Part shown: positions 41,421 to 42,238 of the stretch, piece after piece
How positions within the stretch are numbered: position 1 is the stretch's first letter
How the letters are laid out: each line of letters starts with the position of its first letter
Source: Lentimicrobiaceae bacterium
Lineage (GTDB): Bacteria > Bacteroidota > Bacteroidia > Bacteroidales > JAGONC01
Assembly: GCA_017993235.1 (NCBI GenBank)
Contig: JAGONC010000029.1
Location: 1 to 42,238 of the forward strand
Direction: 5' to 3'
DNA length: 42,238 nucleotides
Translations under genes and position numbers: made by a program
Notes under the pieces: model-generated
Seen by the model: the letters and a program-made list of their open reading frames with translations, nothing else
Told to the model about the DNA's origin: nothing
The model's database searches: none

Positions 41421-42023
41421 CTATTCCAAGATCACAACATTCATCATTACGCCTTTATCAGAATATACTTTAATAAAATACACTCCCTTTGGTAAATTAC
41501 TTAGATCAAGTTCTATCTTTTGATCATATTCCTCAATTACTTCGCCAGATTGACTAATTATTGCAATTTTGTCAATATTGAAATCGGAATCAATTTTTAT
41601 GTTGCTAGTCGTTGGATTAGGAAATAATCTAAATTTAGATTGTTTGCTTTCTTCAATTCCTATTAAAATTCCTGTACAAAACACAGAATCATTATAAATT
41701 GATTCCTGTAGTGTAGAATTGTAGATTGCCGTAATGTGGATCCAAAAAGCATTAGAACATAAAAAATCTAAACCGCAATTTTCACCAGCTTCCGTATGAT
41801 AAAGACGGTTTTCTGTTTGAAATCTATATAAATCTGTTTCTCGATAAATATTATAACCAACCAAAGTGTCTTGTGAAGGATCAGGTAAGTCCCATGATAA
41901 TATAAAATAATTATTTGGACAGATGTACCAATGATTCCATTCTAAATTATTAATTGGATTTAGTTGTCCAAATGATGATTTGAAGATTGCAATAATTACG
42001 AAAATTAGTACTATTTTTTTCAT
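41421..42023 (-). CDS. Secreted fibronectin-III-like protein with T9SS sorting domain (200 aa)
   Basis: The signal peptide is MKKIVLIFVIIAIFKSSFGQ. It is followed by one FnIII-like domain (FILSWDLPDPSQDTLVGYNI, YRETDLYRFQ) with several Cys residues (CPNN, CGLDFLC, FCTG) that could form disulfides. The C-terminal T9SS domain is FRLFPNPTTSNIKI, IAIISQSGEVIEEY, LPKGVYFIKVYSDKG. The protein is small for a T9SS cargo and may be a truncated version of a larger adhesin or enzyme. It is AT-rich and in the same direction as the following gene, with 230 bp between them. Confidence 0.82.
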   Translation of the reverse strand: MKKIVLIFVIIAIFKSSFGQLNPINNLEWNHWYICPNNYFILSWDLPDPSQDTLVGYNIYRETDLYRFQTENRLYHTEAGENCGLDFLCSNAFWIHITAIYNSTLQESIYNDSVFCTGILIGIEESKQSKFRLFPNPTTSNIKIDSDFNIDKIAIISQSGEVIEEYDQKIELDLSNLPKGVYFIKVYSDKGVMMNVVILE

Positions 42024-42138
42024 GTCATATCTTTTTAATTATGTTGAGTAACTTATCAGTAAGCACATCATTATTTCTACATTATTCTATAAGGTTCTAT
42101 TTTTATGAAAAATGATGTTGTCCAATTTTTAGTTGAAA

Positions 42139-42237
42139 TTAAGAGGATTCCGGAGTTGACTCGTGAACGAATTTGATTATTGCTTCTTTCATGATTTTTA
42201 AGTTTCTAAAATTATCAACTTTTCTCAGTTTCCACTC
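42139..42237 (-). CDS. Possible C-terminal end of a gene entering from beyond the window
   Basis: An open frame enters from the right edge on the minus strand and ends at TAA (42141-42139) after 32 residues: LRKVDNFRNLKIMKEAI, then IKFVHESTPESS. It is charged and helix-like. It is too short to name and could be chance. The remainder of 42024-42138 holds nothing recognisable. Confidence 0.25.
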   Translation of the reverse strand, partial: EWKLRKVDNFRNLKIMKEAIIKFVHESTPESS

Positions 42238-42238
42238 A

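Noticed and set aside
1..42238. CRISPR arrays, rRNA genes, prophage genes
   Set aside because: No regularly spaced direct repeats with unique spacers, no rRNA sequence and no phage structural genes were seen.

Overview
The window comes from a Bacteroidota (Bacteroidetes) chromosome, probably a free-living member of the Bacteroidales or a related order. The evidence is the Bacteroidetes-type omega subunit, DUF4835 next to recN, a GldI-like lipoprotein, type IX secretion (T9SS) sorting domains, GH92, and many promoters with the phylum-specific -7 element TAnnTTTG. Shine-Dalgarno sequences are mostly absent. Most of the window is ordinary housekeeping sequence of medium GC. Two visibly AT-rich stretches, about 29.2-32.6 kb and 40.2-42.2 kb, look acquired. 

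Layout. 2-4906: 3' part of clpC and two convergent acyl-CoA dehydrogenases. 5046-5537: a TonB C-terminal domain protein with no membrane anchor. 5534-15075 (minus): a long housekeeping block read nrnA, gldI-like, triple-FKBP lipoprotein, galK, bamD, rpoZ, coaBC, DUF4835, recN, then a fabI that has lost its whole catalytic middle. 15254-19775: ndk, rlmN, tRNA-Arg(TCT), a BamA/Omp85-like barrel and a FabH-like ketoacyl synthase. 19964-28020: a secreted C69 dipeptidase, a GH92 alpha-mannosidase lipoprotein and a large T9SS-exported protein with a fresh tandem duplication; together they suggest extracellular glycoprotein breakdown. 28021-29209: no gene, but terminators, palindromes and dispersed repeats. 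29.1-32.6 kb: a candidate mobile cassette array. 32760-39720: a serine hydrolase, argS, and divergently a cDPG synthetase-like GTPase with pyrB and pyrI, then an M23/LysM peptidase. 39889-42238: tRNA-Ser(CGA), another copy of the dispersed palindromic element, two AT-rich T9SS-tagged genes and a possible gene end. 

Main discovery candidate. Between 29.1 and 32.6 kb, five units follow one another. Each is bounded by its own inverted repeat: a GTTNNNN-type sequence before the gene, and its complement ending in AAC or AAT after it. Between units lie palindromic sites of about 26 to 130 nt. This is the geometry expected of integron gene cassettes with attC sites, although the cores do not fit the classical GTTRRRY consensus. 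The only recombinase present is a truncated tyrosine recombinase, itself carried inside one of the units. The other cargo is a small outer-membrane protein, a secreted unknown, a YdeI-family protein and a DUF4405 membrane protein.
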